DNA of 36,295 nucleotides, taken from assembly GCA_947460595.1 (NCBI GenBank), contig CANHGS010000031.1:1-36295 (forward strand), given 5' to 3'. The translations under genes were made by a program, and so were the position numbers. The notes under the pieces were generated by a model. It did no database searches and was not told where the DNA came from. It worked only from the letters and a program-made list of their open reading frames with translations. The stretch comes from Bacteroidota bacterium (lineage in GTDB: Bacteria > Bacteroidota > Bacteroidia > Chitinophagales > Chitinophagaceae). Shown here in pieces: positions 34,595 to 36,295 of the stretch; the first letter of the stretch is position 1, and each line of letters starts with the position of its first letter.

Positions 34595-35974
34595 ATGAAG
34601 AAGCTACTATTGCTTTCCATGATCGCAGTTGCCACATTGGGTAGCAAGGCGCAGGATTTTAAAAAAGTAAACACCGTTCTTGTATTAAACAAGATGGAAG
34701 ATGCCAAAGTTGAATTGGACAAAATGAGTGCTGATCCCAAAGCCTTGGCCAAAACTGAATACTGGTACTACCGATCTAGGATTTATGCCAACCTAGGGAA
34801 AGAAGCAAAAACAGCTTCTAAATATTCAACCGCTATTAAGGATGCAGATGCGGCTTTTCAAAAGCTTGTTAGTCTAGATCCAGCTTGGGTAATGGTAAAA
34901 GACAAGGGTAACGATGGCATTTTTGATATGTATTCTTATGGATACAACAATGGTATTCGTGCTTTTAATGAGAAAAAATGGGACTCTGCTAGTTCCTATT
35001 TTGGGTATGCTGTGACTTACAGTGATATCCTTTTTCAGAACAAAATGACCAAGGATCAGAATATGGCATTTGATACCACGTCCTTATTGTATGCTGGTTT
35101 TTCAGCTCAAAACGCCCAAAAAGGAGTTGAAGCCTGTAAAGCTTATGGTCGTTTGGCTGAAGCCAAAGTTGGGGGAGATGGTTATGTGGACATCTACAAA
35201 TACCTGGTTATTACTTATATGAATGAGAAGAATGAAGTTTCATTCAGAAAATATATTGCGTTAGCTAAGCAGGTTTATCCTAAAGAAAACTGGGATGATT
35301 TTGAAATTGAATACATTGACCGCAATTTCAGTTTAACTGAAAAAGAAGCCTTTTATGACAAGGGAGATGCAGCAGGATCATTTGGAGAAATGCAATACTT
35401 ACAGTTTGGTGAAATCTTTGTAAACGTGAAACACGATGCCAAAGAGAAGGACAAATATGATAGCATCAAACTAGATGCTTACGAGAAAAAGGGTATTGAA
35501 GCTTACAAAAAAGCATTTACCAAAAATCCAAGCAATGCCATTGCATCTTTTAATATTGGAGTAATTTATTATAACAATTTTGGGTTGCTCGATGACAAAG
35601 TAGCAGCCAACATTAAAGCGGTTCAAACCATTAATGCTACCAAACCTGCTGAAAAAGATCCACTGAAGAAGAAAGCGCTGGATGCTAAATTTAAAGCACA
35701 GACGGATCCATTGCTAAAAGCCAGCCAAGAATTGGAGAAACCAATCAATGAAACCTTGGATCAAGCCATTGACTGGTTAGAGAAGACCTACAAAATTGAA
35801 AATGATAAAGCCAGTAAAAATTCTACCGATAAGAGTATCATTAATAAGTCCGTAGATTTCTTGGCAAATATTTATCAGTACAAGCGTGATCGTGTACGCG
35901 GAAAGGATTCAAAAGCCTTTGATGCCTTTGACGCTAAATTTAAAGAGTACGATAACCTACACGGTAAATTCTAA
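34595..35974 (+). CDS. Secreted TPR-containing protein
   Basis: A 459-residue protein with a signal peptide (LLLLSMIAVATLGSKA, cleavage before Gln20), then helical repeats of TPR type. Visible units are ALAKTEYWYYRSRIYANLG, AYGRLAEAKVGGDGYVDIYKYL and NAIASFNIGVIYYNNFG. The C-terminal third is Lys/Asp-rich and probably coiled. Members of this type occur in Bacteroidota but no function is known to me. It starts 14 bp after gyrA with no terminator between, so the two are probably co-transcribed, and it ends at a terminator. Confidence 0.75.
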   Translation: MKKLLLLSMIAVATLGSKAQDFKKVNTVLVLNKMEDAKVELDKMSADPKALAKTEYWYYRSRIYANLGKEAKTASKYSTAIKDADAAFQKLVSLDPAWVMVKDKGNDGIFDMYSYGYNNGIRAFNEKKWDSASSYFGYAVTYSDILFQNKMTKDQNMAFDTTSLLYAGFSAQNAQKGVEACKAYGRLAEAKVGGDGYVDIYKYLVITYMNEKNEVSFRKYIALAKQVYPKENWDDFEIEYIDRNFSLTEKEAFYDKGDAAGSFGEMQYLQFGEIFVNVKHDAKEKDKYDSIKLDAYEKKGIEAYKKAFTKNPSNAIASFNIGVIYYNNFGLLDDKVAANIKAVQTINATKPAEKDPLKKKALDAKFKAQTDPLLKASQELEKPINETLDQAIDWLEKTYKIENDKASKNSTDKSIINKSVDFLANIYQYKRDRVRGKDSKAFDAFDAKFKEYDNLHGKF

Positions 35975-35994
35975 TCAACCATATTCTAATAGCG

Positions 35995-36026
35995 AAGCGT
36001 CTCGATAAAATCGGGACGCTTTTTTT
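35995..36026 (+). terminator. Intrinsic terminator after the gyrA-TPR unit
   Basis: Stem AAGCGTCTCGAT (35995-36006) pairs with ATCGGGACGCTT (36010-36021) with one G-T wobble and an AAA loop, followed by TTTTT. It is 21 bp after the TPR stop. Confidence 0.9.
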
Positions 36027-36078
36027 ATGTATCATAGGATGGACAGATTTAAACAGACTTAGTTTTTACAATAATACC
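36027..36078. other. Non-coding spacer before the long palindrome
   Basis: AT-rich sequence between the terminator and the palindrome. I see no ORF, promoter or RNA signal here. It ends with ACC, which is repeated directly after the palindrome. Confidence 0.5.
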
Positions 36079-36237
36079 TATTTAACATAATATTAATTAT
36101 AGGAAACGCCCATACCCTTAGTTGCCATTTGCCCTAGTGCTTTCTAAATGCTAAACACAAAACCCGCCCGATTTAGAAAGCACTAGGGCAAATGCAAGGA
36201 AATGGGCTAATCCTATAATTAGTCGTTATGTTAAATA
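36079..36237. repeat. 159-bp interrupted palindrome (MITE-like or attC-like)
   Basis: Four nested stems: TATTTAACATAA (36079-36090) with TTATGTTAAATA (36226-36237), 12 bp; TAATTATAGGA (36094-36104) with TCCTATAATTA (36211-36221), 11 bp; GCCCAT (36108-36113) with ATGGGC (36202-36207); and a 23-bp arm at 36127-36149 with 36171-36193 (extended by one C-G pair), closing on a 21-nt loop at 36150-36170. Flush ACC occurs on both sides (36076-36078 and 36238-36240), like a 3-bp target duplication. The outer arms also fit the attC R-box pair RYYYAAC (36080-36086) and GTTRRRY (36230-36236). It has no T tract or ORF. Identity is unresolved: MITE, integron attachment site, or structured RNA. Confidence 0.85.
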
Positions 36238-36295
36238 ACCACGAAAATATTTAAGAAAAAAGGCTCACGCTTCTATAAAGGAGTATTATATTAGA
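36238..36295. other. AT-rich window end, no gene recognised
   Basis: The last 58 bp follow the palindrome directly. They are AT-rich with an AAAGGAG motif at about 36278-36284 that could be a ribosome binding site, but no start codon follows within the window. Nothing else can be supported. Confidence 0.4.

Overview
The window reads as a chromosomal segment of a Bacteroidota bacterium, most likely Chitinophagales/Chitinophagaceae. This placement is inferred. It rests on the short primary sigma factor without region 1.1, families typical of this phylum (DUF3276 Pur-alpha-like, DUF3822, DUF4249 lipoprotein), the lack of Shine-Dalgarno sequences before most genes, several TAnnTTTG -7 boxes, and moderate-to-low GC. 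No rRNA, tRNA, CRISPR array or transposase gene was seen.

Layout. 1-185: three tandem copies of a unit carrying a perfect 8-bp hairpin. 266-1282: an AT-rich gene with the two aspartate-rich motifs of class I isoprenoid synthases. 1296-11650 (minus): a complex I operon nuoA-B-C-D-H-I-J-K-L-M-N followed by a small unknown protein; nuoE, nuoF and nuoG are absent from the locus. 11809-14222 (plus): an ABC exporter and a DUF3276 protein, closed by a strong bidirectional terminator. 14323-17516 (minus): threonine aldolase, glucose-6-phosphate isomerase and a GNAT acetyltransferase. 17772-22063 (plus): primary sigma factor with terminator, DUF4249 lipoprotein, then trxB-folB-TPR-acyl-CoA-binding protein, closed by a terminator. 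22128-23486 (minus): MATE transporter. 23576-28610 (plus): a tightly overlapping operon DUF3822-rsmD-5-FTHF cyclo-ligase-lpxK-rnr. 28614-31732 (minus): membrane-linked MutS-family ATPase and a saccharopine dehydrogenase-like protein. 31896-35974 (plus): gyrA and a TPR protein, closed by a terminator. 36079-36237: a 159-bp long interrupted palindrome.

Most of the window is core metabolism and information processing: respiration, glycolysis, folate, lipid A, RNA decay, transcription and DNA topology. The two edges look accessory. The left has the hairpin array and the AT-rich terpenoid-fold gene. The right has the long palindrome, which resembles a MITE (flush ACC direct repeats) or a very large integron attC-like site. 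Within the core genes, three details merit checking: NuoM lacks the conserved TM7 lysine, RsmD has AGPPY where the catalytic [ND]PP[YF] motif is expected, and the ABC exporter has Asp in place of the catalytic Glu.
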